Part shown: positions 1-7,175 of the stretch, in pieces
How positions within the stretch are numbered: the stretch's first letter is position 1
Layout: each line of letters starts with the position of its first letter
DNA from: a virus
Virus record (IMG/VR): IMGVR_UViG_3300036760_000193
Span: 1 to 27,394 of that record
DNA length: 27,394 nt
Strand: one strand, 5' to 3'
Notes under the pieces: generated by a model
What the model was told of the DNA's origin: nothing
Seen by the model: the letters and a program-made list of their open reading frames with translations, nothing else
The model's database searches: none
Translations under genes and position numbers: made by a program

Positions 1-234
1 GTTGAGGCGGTAGTAAAATTTCTGGCGTTGAAGGTAACGCTTACGGCCAGGAGATTGAAAGGACTGGCGTTCCTTAAGCTCATTCATGAGACCTTCCTTC
101 ATGATGATTTTCTTGAATTGCGATAGTGCCTTTTCAAGACACTTATCGCGTTCCTCTTTGCTATCGCCTGTATAGCGTACAAACACTTGTAATGATCCTG
201 ACCGTTGGTTGTTATTTTCGTAAAACTCTGACAC
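1..234 (-). CDS. rpsU: Ribosomal protein bS21 homologue (3' end cut by window edge)
   Basis: Starts at a GTG (234-232) with a GGAG ribosome-binding site 7 bases upstream and stays open for 78 codons to the window edge, so the C-terminus is missing. Residues 34-78 follow the bS21 pattern: a KALSQFKK segment, then KEGLMNELKERQSF, then a basic SPGRKRYLQRQKF stretch, matching the family's RRFKR..EKAGVLAEVRRREFYEKP..RKR core. The first 15 residues are a polar extension. bS21 sits on the 30S platform near the anti-Shine-Dalgarno end of 16S rRNA and acts in initiation; phage copies are known, mainly in large phages. It follows the 235-945 gene directly, whose stop overlaps the spacer to this start. 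Function on host ribosomes is inferred. Confidence 0.85.
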   Translation of the reverse strand, partial: MSEFYENNNQRSGSLQVFVRYTGDSKEERDKCLEKALSQFKKIIMKEGLMNELKERQSFQSPGRKRYLQRQKFYYRLN

Positions 235-945
235 TTATATTCTCCTTAGTAGTTTCGTAAAGACTCGCTGAATTTCTATTAGTTGACACAAATCTATTGG
301 GCTGGGGACTTCCTGGAAACGAGGCTCTGTTAGGATGATCTTCGCTTCCCCGACTTCTACATCTTTGACGGAAACAATGGTAAAATAGTGGGTTTCTTCT
401 TTGTTAGCGTCAATTTGGAAGTCGATCTGGAATACAAGGGGGCTGCGAATTTGCCACAGTTTGAAGGAATCTTCTTTTCTTATCAGCGCGAAGGATTCTT
501 TGAAGAGGATAGGTAGAATCAGCCCTGTCATATTCCCATAAATGCCATCAGTCTCGTTCTTCCGTTCTGCCTTGAAGGTGCCGCTGTGTTCATACCGCTC
601 TTTGGTTTCCACGTCGAAAACTTTAATGTACCCATACACTGTGCCCAAATCAAAAAGGGTTGTTCCTGTCCAAGTGCTGCCAGGCATGATAGTATAATTG
701 GGGTTGGGGACAGTTAGGATGTTTGGTTGGCAGGTGCATGATCCATACACTCCGCCACAGATGCTACAGTTTAATAGGAATGTATTTCCACTTGAAGCAA
801 CCCCTGTATTTATGGTGGATAAGTATGCGCTCGAATTGCTTGTCAAAGTGACTTTGTTACACCCACAGACGGTTAAATCTTGTCCACAAACACTACATTG
901 AAGGAATGTAGAAAGGGGTCTGTAGGAAGTATAATTACTGTTCAC
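235..945 (-). CDS. Hypothetical protein with two CxxCG-type knuckles
   Basis: A 236-residue protein I do not recognise. The N-terminal 75 residues hold two similar short cysteine units, CSVCGQDLTVCGC (about 17-29) and CSICGGVYGSCTC (about 60-72), each able to bind one zinc or to pair as a zinc ribbon, joined by a Ser/Thr/Asn-rich linker. The rest (about 100-236) alternates hydrophobic and charged residues as in a beta-rich domain, and ends in a basic tail. There is no signal peptide or membrane segment. The start overlaps the end of thyX by 11 bases, so it is probably co-transcribed and translationally coupled. A structural or regulatory role is equally possible; none is assigned. Confidence 0.75.
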   Translation of the reverse strand: MNSNYTSYRPLSTFLQCSVCGQDLTVCGCNKVTLTSNSSAYLSTINTGVASSGNTFLLNCSICGGVYGSCTCQPNILTVPNPNYTIMPGSTWTGTTLFDLGTVYGYIKVFDVETKERYEHSGTFKAERKNETDGIYGNMTGLILPILFKESFALIRKEDSFKLWQIRSPLVFQIDFQIDANKEETHYFTIVSVKDVEVGEAKIILTEPRFQEVPSPIDLCQLIEIQRVFTKLLRRI

Positions 946-1615
946 GTTTGAATTCCTTTTTAATGAAAGCTTCTGCCGTCCAGGGCATATAATCTACAAA
1001 GAAGTCTAGGATTGTCAAGGCGTATTGCCGTATTTCCCATTGCGCGTGATCGTCACAGCGCAATTTTAAGAAGTTCATAAGTGCCCGTGCGTTCACTGTC
1101 CAATAGAACTCTGTGTACATGGATTGTGGGAGGATCATTCTGGCCTGTTCTTTTGCCACGCCCTGATCCAAAAGCTTTTTGTAGAAACCATAGATAGCTC
1201 TGTGGAAGTTCTCGAATTTGACGTAAAGCTCATTGGATTGCTGTTCTGGTAGGTTCTCGTACTTGTAGTTTTTCTCTTTCTGGGTACGGAAGTTGGATGG
1301 GATATAAAAATCATCTTGTACGACGGTGTAGCGGCCAGATACTTCATTGTAAGAAGACCAGCGGTGTCTGAACCATTGTCGCGCCACGAAGATTGGGCAT
1401 TTTATATGAAATCTAAAATTCACATGTTCAAAGGGGGTTTCGTGGTTGTTGTTCATCAAGAAACTGATAAGACGTTTGTCTTTCTCGTCCCCTTTTACAG
1501 TGCCACGATAGGAGACTCTGGCCGCTTGCGCGACTGTTAAATCATCTCCATCTACACTGTCTAGATGAACGAATCCTGAGTTTAAGACTTTACGCTGCTT
1601 GAATTGGTGCGTCAT
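935..1615 (-). CDS. thyX: Flavin-dependent thymidylate synthase ThyX
   Basis: A 226-residue protein, the usual ThyX length. The signature RHRxxSxNExSxRY is present as RHRWSSYNEVSGRY at residues 83-96, with the NNHETPFEH segment (56-64) before it. ThyX methylates dUMP to dTMP using methylene-tetrahydrofolate, FAD and NADPH, working as a homotetramer in the cytoplasm. In phages it raises dTTP for genome replication. Its start overlaps the HD-Pnk gene by 26 bases and its end overlaps the next gene by 11 bases, so it sits inside one operon. All signature residues are intact, so the enzyme should be active. Confidence 0.96.
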   Translation of the reverse strand: MTHQFKQRKVLNSGFVHLDSVDGDDLTVAQAARVSYRGTVKGDEKDKRLISFLMNNNHETPFEHVNFRFHIKCPIFVARQWFRHRWSSYNEVSGRYTVVQDDFYIPSNFRTQKEKNYKYENLPEQQSNELYVKFENFHRAIYGFYKKLLDQGVAKEQARMILPQSMYTEFYWTVNARALMNFLKLRCDDHAQWEIRQYALTILDFFVDYMPWTAEAFIKKEFKREQ

Positions 1616-2792
1616 ATTTTGTCTTCTCGTCTATTACCAATAGCCGATCATACTCATACGGCTTTGGAGATTGAATTTTCTTAAAGTAATCCTCAACGAT
1701 ATCCGCTGGAACTATTCTTTCTCGACCTGCATTTCTTGCTTGAATTATATCTAACGGTAAATCAAAAACAACGATGGACACCCAAGCTCCGTGGTGTCGT
1801 GCCGTTTCTATTAATCTCTTGCGGAGTCTACGCGATACGCTGGTAGCATCCCAAATTGTATTTATTCTATGTTCCATGTTCTTACGCAACTGATGGAAGC
1901 AATTGTCATAAGCTTCTTGGTTACGCGACATGTCCATCATAGTTCCACATAGTTTAAGACGTTCTTCATCCATACTAATGTATGGTACATGTGGATACAA
2001 AGTTTTTACATGGGTAGTTTTGCCTGATCCAGGCGCACCAACCAAAATCATTAGTTCAAATGGAGGTTTTGACATAAGTCTAACACATTCCGCCATCTTT
2101 TTCTCGTCTGTCTCTTTCATGTTTCCGAATAGAACTTTCCATCGCGCCAAATTGTAGGCATGTTGAGGGATTCCTTTGTTGTTAGGAAGTTCATAATACG
2201 TGTCCCAAATGCCCAAGTCGATACAACGTTGCTTGAATGAGTCTAGATACCCTAGCGCGGTCTCTGCCGATTCACCTATGCGTCCAGTGAAGTCCGCTAC
2301 TTCAACGTGATAGACTTGCTCCGTATTAACTTCCAGAGACAGTCGCTTAAATCGGAGATCATCGCTGCCATCCTTAGCCATTCGCTTTGGATGACCATGA
2401 TATTCTACAAGACTCAAAATCCACTCTCTACGAGCGTACCCAAACATTGGAAAATGTTTTCTTAGGAATTCCCTTGCTTTCCAGACTCCAACACCCTCAT
2501 GGCCGTGCGCGGGACACTTACCATCAGCAGAAACAACAGTTGTTTCAGGTTTTCCAAAATCATGTAAAAGACCACCAAGATAAGTGCTTATACCGTCGTC
2601 TTTATTTTCCATTTGTACAGCAATCTCACGGGCTTTTTCCATAACCATGTCTGTATGAATAAGAACATTGCCCTCAGAGTGCCACTTCTTACTCTGTGGT
2701 GTATTTTCCAACTCAACAAACTCAGGGAACTGATCTTTGTACTCGAACAGATTCACTGGTTCTAGATTTAAGATTTTCTCTTGAAAACTCAT
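1590..2792 (-). CDS. HD-Pnk-type end-healing enzyme: HD phosphohydrolase fused to polynucleotide kinase
   Basis: A 400-residue two-domain protein. Residues 35-200 form an HD domain: H46, then LLHDFGKP with the HD pair at 77-78, then HGH at 96-98. Residues 245-400 form a P-loop kinase with GAPGSGKT at 252-259, SMDEERL at 273-279 (the DxxR-like acceptor region of T4 Pnk-type kinases) and DATSVSRRLR at 315-324. The same order is found in bacterial HD-Pnk enzymes, where the HD part removes 3' phosphates or 2',3'-cyclic phosphates and the kinase part phosphorylates 5' ends before ligation. The RNA ligase at 9343-10464 would complete the repair. It overlaps neighbours on both sides (4 bases upstream, 26 downstream). 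A tRNA repair role is inferred. Confidence 0.88.
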   Translation of the reverse strand: MSFQEKILNLEPVNLFEYKDQFPEFVELENTPQSKKWHSEGNVLIHTDMVMEKAREIAVQMENKDDGISTYLGGLLHDFGKPETTVVSADGKCPAHGHEGVGVWKAREFLRKHFPMFGYARREWILSLVEYHGHPKRMAKDGSDDLRFKRLSLEVNTEQVYHVEVADFTGRIGESAETALGYLDSFKQRCIDLGIWDTYYELPNNKGIPQHAYNLARWKVLFGNMKETDEKKMAECVRLMSKPPFELMILVGAPGSGKTTHVKTLYPHVPYISMDEERLKLCGTMMDMSRNQEAYDNCFHQLRKNMEHRINTIWDATSVSRRLRKRLIETARHHGAWVSIVVFDLPLDIIQARNAGRERIVPADIVEDYFKKIQSPKPYEYDRLLVIDEKTKYDAPIQAA

Positions 2793-3241
2793 GAGAAGAT
2801 ATCCTTTTGTAATTTTGCCATACGTTCCTGTGTTTTTTTCATCGCTTCTTCAAATGACTTAATTGAATACGCGATTTTTAATGCACCTAAAAATCTTGTG
2901 AATGCCCCGTACAGAGAAAAGAGCAATAACACGCCCAACAAAATAAACTCAAGTTGCGTCGTAGCGTAGATTGACGCCAACCCGAATCCCAAGGCCATCA
3001 CACCAAATCCAAACATTTTCAACGTCATTCCAAGCACCAGAGTTTTATTTTGCTCCGCTACTTGTTTGACTACTTCCAATGGCATAGAAGATAGAGTACG
3101 TGCCAGGTGACTATATTCTTTAATCTTCTCTTCTCGCGCCATCATCTTGTGCGCCTCGGAACCTTTAGGATAAAGCTCATAAAGCTTCTGCTTTACTCTT
3201 AACGGGTCGATCCGATATAGGTGCTTCTTTTCATCTTTCAT
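2789..3241 (-). CDS. Hypothetical protein with two membrane segments
   Basis: A 150-residue protein without a recognised family. The N-terminal 65 residues are charged and helical; two hydrophobic segments follow at about residues 68-92 (VLGMTLKMFGFGVMALGFGLASIYA) split by a short loop from about 95-115, and the C-terminal 30 residues are a charged coiled-coil-like helix. This suggests a hairpin in the inner membrane with both ends in the cytoplasm. The start overlaps the preceding gene by 4 bases and the end overlaps HD-Pnk by 4 bases, so it is part of the same operon. No function is proposed. Confidence 0.75.
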   Translation of the reverse strand: MKDEKKHLYRIDPLRVKQKLYELYPKGSEAHKMMAREEKIKEYSHLARTLSSMPLEVVKQVAEQNKTLVLGMTLKMFGFGVMALGFGLASIYATTQLEFILLGVLLLFSLYGAFTRFLGALKIAYSIKSFEEAMKKTQERMAKLQKDIFS

Positions 3242-3435
3242 TTCAATCCCAATAGTTGGCCGTAAAAACAGTCATGGCACAGCCAAATATGACCATAAAC
3301 AACCTTAGTTGGCCGACTGACATCCGCCTTAGACCAATGGTTCTTACGAGTAAGTATACCACATCTTTCGCAAAAACGCAAGCGAATATATCCTTTTCGG
3401 ATGTCATTAAACCAACGTACTAGCTTCTTTTTCAT
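3238..3435 (-). CDS. Small zinc-ribbon protein
   Basis: A 65-residue basic protein with CERC at residues 23-26 and CHDC at 53-56, the spacing expected for a four-cysteine zinc ribbon. The rest is rich in Lys, Arg and Trp, which fits nucleic-acid or protein contact. It overlaps both neighbours by 4 bases. The family is not recognised; a DNA- or RNA-binding adaptor is one possibility. Confidence 0.7.
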   Translation of the reverse strand: MKKKLVRWFNDIRKGYIRLRFCERCGILTRKNHWSKADVSRPTKVVYGHIWLCHDCFYGQLLGLK

Positions 3436-3971
3436 TTCTTCTTTGCGCGTCGTTTTTTAGCTTTCGACCCAATAGCGGTTTCCGCATTGCGAATGGCGGC
3501 ATCAAAGTATTTTTTATGATCTTCATACTCTTTTAACCACTTTCTCTTAATCAAACGAATAGCACTTCCCAGGTCTTCTACAACATTAGCGACTTCGATA
3601 TTGCTCCAGCCTATTAGTTCACCTCTCTTGCGGCGTGGGGCTATCATAATGACAGGGATACCTATTTTTTCAGCGTACACCATCTCTCTCCATGTTCCGT
3701 CTGAGGGGGTGTCACCTGTCAAAACCAATAATGCGTCACAACGTCTGATTAACCACTTGTCCTGAACAACGAAAGCCTTCATCGTCTTCAAAGGAAATTT
3801 AAGGCCAATTTTTGCGGCTTTGCCTTTTTTCCAAAGTCCTTGTTCTGCGGCAGCGGGGTCTACGGCGAATATACTAGCCTTGGCAAACAAGTCGGTGGCA
3901 AGTTCTCTCTCTTCTCGAACCTGCTCTGCGACTCTACCGGCCATTGATCCACTTAAGTAGATTCTAAACAT
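3432..3971 (-). CDS. Nucleoside 2-deoxyribosyltransferase-like protein
   Basis: The start taken is the ATG at 3971 (product begins MFRIYLSGSMAGR), 9 bases after a GAGG; starts 9 or 15 bases further upstream are possible. The 179-residue product has the NDT-like layout: a first strand ending in the IYLSGSMAGR loop, then CDALLVLTGDTPSDGTWREMVYAEKIGIPVIM, the segment that carries the catalytic Glu in this fold and is followed by a beta strand. The fold occurs in deoxyribosyltransferases, in DUF4406-like proteins and in nucleotide hydrolases, so the substrate is not fixed by sequence. The last 30 residues are an unusual Lys/Arg tail that may bind nucleic acid. It overlaps the genes before and after it. 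Confidence 0.7.
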   Translation of the reverse strand: MFRIYLSGSMAGRVAEQVREERELATDLFAKASIFAVDPAAAEQGLWKKGKAAKIGLKFPLKTMKAFVVQDKWLIRRCDALLVLTGDTPSDGTWREMVYAEKIGIPVIMIAPRRKRGELIGWSNIEVANVVEDLGSAIRLIKRKWLKEYEDHKKYFDAAIRNAETAIGSKAKKRRAKKK

Positions 3972-4248
3972 TTTCTTCATCCTCACTTTTCTTAGCTTTG
4001 ATGATTTTACAGTTGAAATGCTCTGTCAACACTGCACGGACATCACCTTTGTTCTTCTCTATTTCAAACCCAGCGATGTCACCATCATCTTTCATACTTC
4101 TTAGAAGTTCATGGACTTCATTCTCCGTAAGAACACGCCCAAGCTTTTCTTCTTGGATTCCTTTCTTCACAAAGAAACCCTCTAGCTCGTCGGCGTTAGC
4201 GAATGCCCAAACTCCTGTTATTTCTTTCTTTTCGTTACTCTGTTCCAT
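3964..4248 (-). CDS. Hypothetical acidic protein
   Basis: A 94-residue protein starting MEQSNEKKE. This ATG (4248) is preferred to one 21 bases upstream because an AAGG lies 6-7 bases before it. The sequence is charged with predicted helices and no Cys motif, membrane segment or known motif. It overlaps the PhoH gene by 14 bases and its last codons run 8 bases into the NDT-like gene, so translational coupling along the operon is likely. Function unknown. Confidence 0.7.
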   Translation of the reverse strand: MEQSNEKKEITGVWAFANADELEGFFVKKGIQEEKLGRVLTENEVHELLRSMKDDGDIAGFEIEKNKGDVRAVLTEHFNCKIIKAKKSEDEENV

Positions 4249-5029
4249 TAGTTGCCTTCCATGCTTCATATGCTCTCACTATCTCTTTCACCAACGGGTG
4301 TCTTACAACATCTTCATCAGTGAAAAAGAAAAACTTCAAACCTTTCAATTCACCAATGATATCTTTAAGCTTTAGCAATCCACTCAATTTTTTCTTGGGG
4401 AGGTCGATCTGCGTTATGTCGCCAGTGACCACTACTTTGCTTCCGTTTCCCATGCGTGTCAAGAACATTTCTAACTGTTCCATTGTTGTATTTTGAGCTT
4501 CATCTAGAATTATGAAAGCATCCTCTAATGTGCGACCTCTCATATAAGCCAGTGGAGCTACTTCGATTGTTTTCATTCTCATAAGCTCATCCGCTCTATC
4601 GGGGCCAACCATGTAAAATAACGCATCATAAATAGGTCTGAGATACGGGCTAATCTTCTCTTCCAAATCTCCTGGAAGATATCCAAGTTTCTCACCAGCC
4701 TCAACCGCAGGTCGCGTGATTATAATTCTCGATACGCTTCCATCTTTCAAGGCTTGCAGAGCCATTGCAACAGGTAGAAAAGTTTTACCAGTTCCAGCAG
4801 GCCCTATACAGATCGTCAGATCATTATTTCTAATTGTTTCAATGTACTCTTTCTGACGATCTGACCTAGCTTTAATCCATTCCTCTGTATCAGAAACGTA
4901 AGCTACATCAGGTCTTTCTCTTAAAATTTGCGAATCTGCTTTCTTTGTTACTACTTTATCCGTTTCATATGCAACTACTGACTGCTGTTCTGGGTATCTT
5001 CTATTCTTTCGCCTTTTGTGATGACGCAT
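4235..5029 (-). CDS. phoH: PhoH-like P-loop ATPase
   Basis: A 264-residue PhoH-family protein. Walker A is GPAGTGKT at 76-83, the PhoH-typical ITRPAVEAGEKLGYLPGD follows at 104-121, and Walker B is AFIILDEAQN at 171-180, with VVVTGDITQIDLP (sensor) near 200-212. The first 45 residues are a basic, low-complexity extension. PhoH proteins are cytoplasmic ATPases found in many phages; RNA helicase or RNA-metabolism roles have been proposed, but the phage role is not settled. The start overlaps the upstream gene by 29 bases. With the RNA ligase and HD-Pnk in the same direction, an RNA-related job is a reasonable inference. Confidence 0.95.
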   Translation of the reverse strand: MRHHKRRKNRRYPEQQSVVAYETDKVVTKKADSQILRERPDVAYVSDTEEWIKARSDRQKEYIETIRNNDLTICIGPAGTGKTFLPVAMALQALKDGSVSRIIITRPAVEAGEKLGYLPGDLEEKISPYLRPIYDALFYMVGPDRADELMRMKTIEVAPLAYMRGRTLEDAFIILDEAQNTTMEQLEMFLTRMGNGSKVVVTGDITQIDLPKKKLSGLLKLKDIIGELKGLKFFFFTDEDVVRHPLVKEIVRAYEAWKATNGTE

Positions 5030-5279
5030 CAGGTGCGCTCCTTTTATTTAACAACTTTTGTAGAAGGGACTTCTTTTTCGTATTTAGCGTTGGAACCTTC
5101 TCTTTCAACTCAGCATTTTGTTGAAGATTCTTATACGCTGACACTATTAAAGACTGTAACTGCTCACCCGTTACGTTGGGGTACAATCTACAAAGAGTGA
5201 CTATTTCAAGGAGCGGGATATGAAAAACACCGTCTATACTTTTCACGCCTTTCAAAATGTAATGCTCATTTGGCTCCAT
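5001..5279 (-). CDS. Hypothetical protein upstream of PhoH
   Basis: A 92-residue protein of unknown family. Residues 15-60 look globular and helical (PLLEIVTLCRLYPNVTGEQLQSLI); the last 30 residues are Lys/Ser-rich and probably disordered. Its 3' end overlaps the phoH start by 29 bases. A TATAAT box lies at 5293-5298, 14 bases before the ATG, so it may begin a transcript carrying phoH and the following genes. Confidence 0.7.
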   Translation of the reverse strand: MEPNEHYILKGVKSIDGVFHIPLLEIVTLCRLYPNVTGEQLQSLIVSAYKNLQQNAELKEKVPTLNTKKKSLLQKLLNKRSAPDASSQKAKE

Positions 5280-5292
5280 AGAGTCTTCTTAT

Positions 5293-5321
5293 ATTATACG
5301 CTCTGGATTATAAGACATTAC
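5293..5321 (-). promoter_or_regulatory. Weak promoter upstream of the 5279 gene
   Basis: A perfect TATAAT (5298-5293) lies in the 38-base gap before the gene starting at 5279. At 17-base spacing the -35 region reads GTAATG, a poor match, so the site would need an activator or is only weakly used. Confidence 0.4.
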
Positions 5322-5734
5322 TTCCCAGCAAAAGGTACAGCGGGTGCAGCAGGTGCAGGGGCTGGAGTTGCAACAGGAGCCGAGGTAGGCGTGGCAGCTG
5401 GTGCAGGAGTTGTATCAAGAACTTTTGTCTCTAACCCAGGTGTTGGTACAATTTTCTTGGGGTCGAGGACATCAGTTTTTGTGTCCAGAATCGGCGGAAT
5501 AACAGGAACTGCGGGTGCTGGAATAATAGGTGCATCAACTTTTGGTGGAACTACAGCATCTGGTACTAGAGAGGGAGCTATTGGCTCTTTAGCAACTGGG
5601 ATAGCTGGTGCAGCGGGAGTAGGCGCAGCGGGAGTAGGCGCAGGTGCTCTTGCTGCATCTTCTTTGTTAACTAAGTCCTCTAGCCAGGGGGCTACGGGTT
5701 GGTACTTCAACGGATCATTTTTGTCTGTAGGCAT
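5318..5734 (-). CDS. Pro/Ala-rich low-complexity protein
   Basis: A 138-residue protein made mostly of Ala, Pro, Val and Thr after a short polar start (MPTDKNDPLKYQPVAPWLEDL). Runs such as APTPAAPTPAAP are encoded by a 15-bp tandem duplication. There is no signal peptide, membrane segment or cysteine. Such proteins are usually extended and disordered linkers, anchors or decorations. The gene has a good ribosome-binding site (AAGGAG) and its stop lies next to the TATAAT box for the following gene. Function unknown. Confidence 0.65.
   Translation of the reverse strand: MPTDKNDPLKYQPVAPWLEDLVNKEDAARAPAPTPAAPTPAAPAIPVAKEPIAPSLVPDAVVPPKVDAPIIPAPAVPVIPPILDTKTDVLDPKKIVPTPGLETKVLDTTPAPAATPTSAPVATPAPAPAAPAVPFAGK
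5610..5639. repeat. 15-bp tandem duplication in the Pro/Ala-rich gene
   Basis: GCAGCGGGAGTAGGC occurs twice head to tail on the plus strand. On the coding strand it lengthens an Ala-Pro-Thr repeat and keeps the reading frame. Confidence 0.8.
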
Positions 5735-5749
5735 TTTGTTTCTCCTTAA

Positions 5750-6127
5750 TTAGAAAATGTCGCCATTTTCTTCTTTCTTTTTAATTTCATACGGTATACC
5801 GTGAAAAGCCATAAATACATCAAAGGCAAGTTCCGAAGCAGTGAAAAGGTCTAACAGATCGAACTTCTTCGCTTCATCACAGGTACAATCTTCCATCTTT
5901 CCGGCTGCAATCAACTCTTCCTCAACTTTTTTGAGGAATGCTGATCCAGCAGCATCACGAACAAACTCTTTCTTCAAATAATGAATTGTTGTCCATCTTG
6001 GACTCTCATTCCAACGCCGCATTAATTCAGCATAAACAATAAAACAAAGATCACCCACAGCATCAGCTTCTTTGAAGCCAAGTTCTATGATTCTTTTTCT
6101 GATCTCTTCAATTACGAATGGTGACAT
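5750..6127 (-). CDS. Hypothetical helical protein
   Basis: A 125-residue protein with no recognised family. It is largely helical and amphipathic (FVIEEIRKRIIELGFKEAD, then a LCFIVYAELMRRW segment), has a CTC pair near residue 82, and ends in a charged tail. It lies 15 bases upstream of the Pro/Ala-rich gene and 2 bases after the 6130-6339 gene, within the same run. Function unknown. Confidence 0.7.
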   Translation of the reverse strand: MSPFVIEEIRKRIIELGFKEADAVGDLCFIVYAELMRRWNESPRWTTIHYLKKEFVRDAAGSAFLKKVEEELIAAGKMEDCTCDEAKKFDLLDLFTASELAFDVFMAFHGIPYEIKKKEENGDIF

Positions 6128-6129
6128 AT

Positions 6130-6339
6130 TTACCTCGGAAAATTACCGTCTATTAAACGTCCGTATGCGTCAAAAATCTCATAACTACCTTTGAGTGCTT
6201 TGGAACGGTCTTGCCCCTCTAACATCAGAGTGTCGTAACTTGAATGAGGCACGATTTCTAAAACCATCCCTGCTTTATCTCTAATACACAGCAGATAAAA
6301 TTTATTCCGCGTTTTCGTCTTCTTCGTTTTTCGGCTCAT
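6130..6339 (-). CDS. Small basic hypothetical protein
   Basis: A 69-residue protein with a very basic N-terminus (MSRKTKKTKTRNK) followed by a beta-rich domain (FYLLCIRDKAGMVLEIVPHSSY) and a YEIFDAYGRLIDG segment. Its start overlaps the 3' end of the upstream gene by 38 bases in another frame. Function unknown. Confidence 0.6.
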   Translation of the reverse strand: MSRKTKKTKTRNKFYLLCIRDKAGMVLEIVPHSSYDTLMLEGQDRSKALKGSYEIFDAYGRLIDGNFPR

Positions 6340-6574
6340 CTGGTCTATCCCAAACTAATATTGTGATGTCTTCCATGATACTAGCCGTTATCATATAGGT
6401 TGATAAAAAAACAAAGGTTCCCAATAGCATAACTGCTGTATTGTGAAGAAATATTCCTGCGAATTGAGCTACAATTCCCGCCCAACGTACATGACTGCGA
6501 ATGAACTTTAATGTTCTCACTCTCTTTTGTATCTCCTCTTGGAGCTTCCGTTGTGGGGGGGTTAATTCTTCCAT
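6302..6574 (-). CDS. Hypothetical protein with membrane segments
   Basis: The start is placed at the ATG at 6574 (MEELTPPQRKLQ), which has GGAG 7 bases upstream and sits 1 base after the stop of the 6576 gene; the frame stays open upstream but would overlap that gene. The 90-residue product has a charged helical N-terminus, a hydrophobic stretch at about 31-67 (GIVAQFAGIFLHNTAVMLLGTFVFLSTYMI), best read as two short membrane helices, and an acidic tail. Function unknown. Confidence 0.65.
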   Translation of the reverse strand: MEELTPPQRKLQEEIQKRVRTLKFIRSHVRWAGIVAQFAGIFLHNTAVMLLGTFVFLSTYMITASIMEDITILVWDRPDEPKNEEDENAE

Positions 6575-6575
6575 G

Positions 6576-6737
6576 TTAAGCTCCAGTGCCGCTATCTTCT
6601 GGTTCAACGCATTCAGCGGGGCAGTCTGTAATGATACAACGGAAAAATGAGGCGGCTCCGTCGAAATCAAAGAACTCGAACCTGTGCTCATGTCCTAACT
6701 TTTGCATAATTTCCTCCAGGATTTTTAGTGATGGCAT
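6576..6737 (-). CDS. Small hypothetical protein
   Basis: A 53-residue product starting at the ATG at 6737 (MPSLKILEEIM) with a GGGGAG about 10 bases upstream. The frame is open for 20 more codons but that part overlaps the HExxH gene. It holds two cysteines in CIITDC and ends in an acidic EPEDSGTGA. Unrecognised; the short length keeps confidence moderate. Confidence 0.5.
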   Translation of the reverse strand: MPSLKILEEIMQKLGHEHRFEFFDFDGAASFFRCIITDCPAECVEPEDSGTGA

Positions 6738-6741
6738 AAAA

Positions 6742-7137
6742 TTATTTCTCCCCACGATGGTAATTACCCTCAAATGCGTGTCTAATCTCATGGGCAACTA
6801 CTTCGGGGCTACGAACAGAGTAAACGATATGGGTCTTAGATTCCTTGTCGTATAAATAAAATCCTAGCAGGTTAGGTTCCTCAGTTTTATAAATCTCTTT
6901 GTACTTTTTCCTAACTTCGTCGGCGTTCATTAAATAAATAAGCATTGGAGTTGGCTTCCTAACTTCTTTCGTAATGACATCTTTAATGGATTCTTGATAT
7001 GTAGGTAAATCATTATAGATGTCTTCTGAAACTGGAAACGCAGCAATCACTGGATAGTTCATCCATCGAAAAATATGTGGCAACATCAGGGCTTGCCCTA
7101 CAATGATACCAATTAAAAATGCGCGAAGTCTTGTCAT
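6742..7137 (-). CDS. Membrane-anchored HExxH (zincin-like) protein
   Basis: A 131-residue product if the ATG at 7137 is used (MTRLRAFLIGIIVGQ). Residues 5-25 form one hydrophobic helix, a signal anchor or uncleaved signal peptide. Near the C-terminus is VVAHEIRHAFEG with H116, E117 and H120, the zinc-binding and catalytic pattern of zincin metallopeptidases. Only a short tail follows, so the third zinc ligand is not obvious (E123 or H127 are candidates). A protease or peptidoglycan-related activity is inferred, not shown. An earlier in-frame ATG would overlap most of the Fic 3' end and is rejected. No ribosome-binding site precedes the ATG, and a -10 box lies only 9 bases away. Confidence 0.7.
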   Translation of the reverse strand: MTRLRAFLIGIIVGQALMLPHIFRWMNYPVIAAFPVSEDIYNDLPTYQESIKDVITKEVRKPTPMLIYLMNADEVRKKYKEIYKTEEPNLLGFYLYDKESKTHIVYSVRSPEVVAHEIRHAFEGNYHRGEK

Positions 7138-7146
7138 ATCTATCTT

Positions 7147-7175
7147 ATTATACGAAAAAACCAGACATTTCTTAA
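7147..7175 (-). promoter_or_regulatory. Candidate promoter for the HExxH gene
   Basis: TATAAT at 7152-7147 with TTAAGA (4 of 6 to TTGACA) 17 bases upstream. The -10 ends 9 bases before the ATG at 7137, which would give an mRNA leader of only about 3 bases. Confidence 0.5.
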
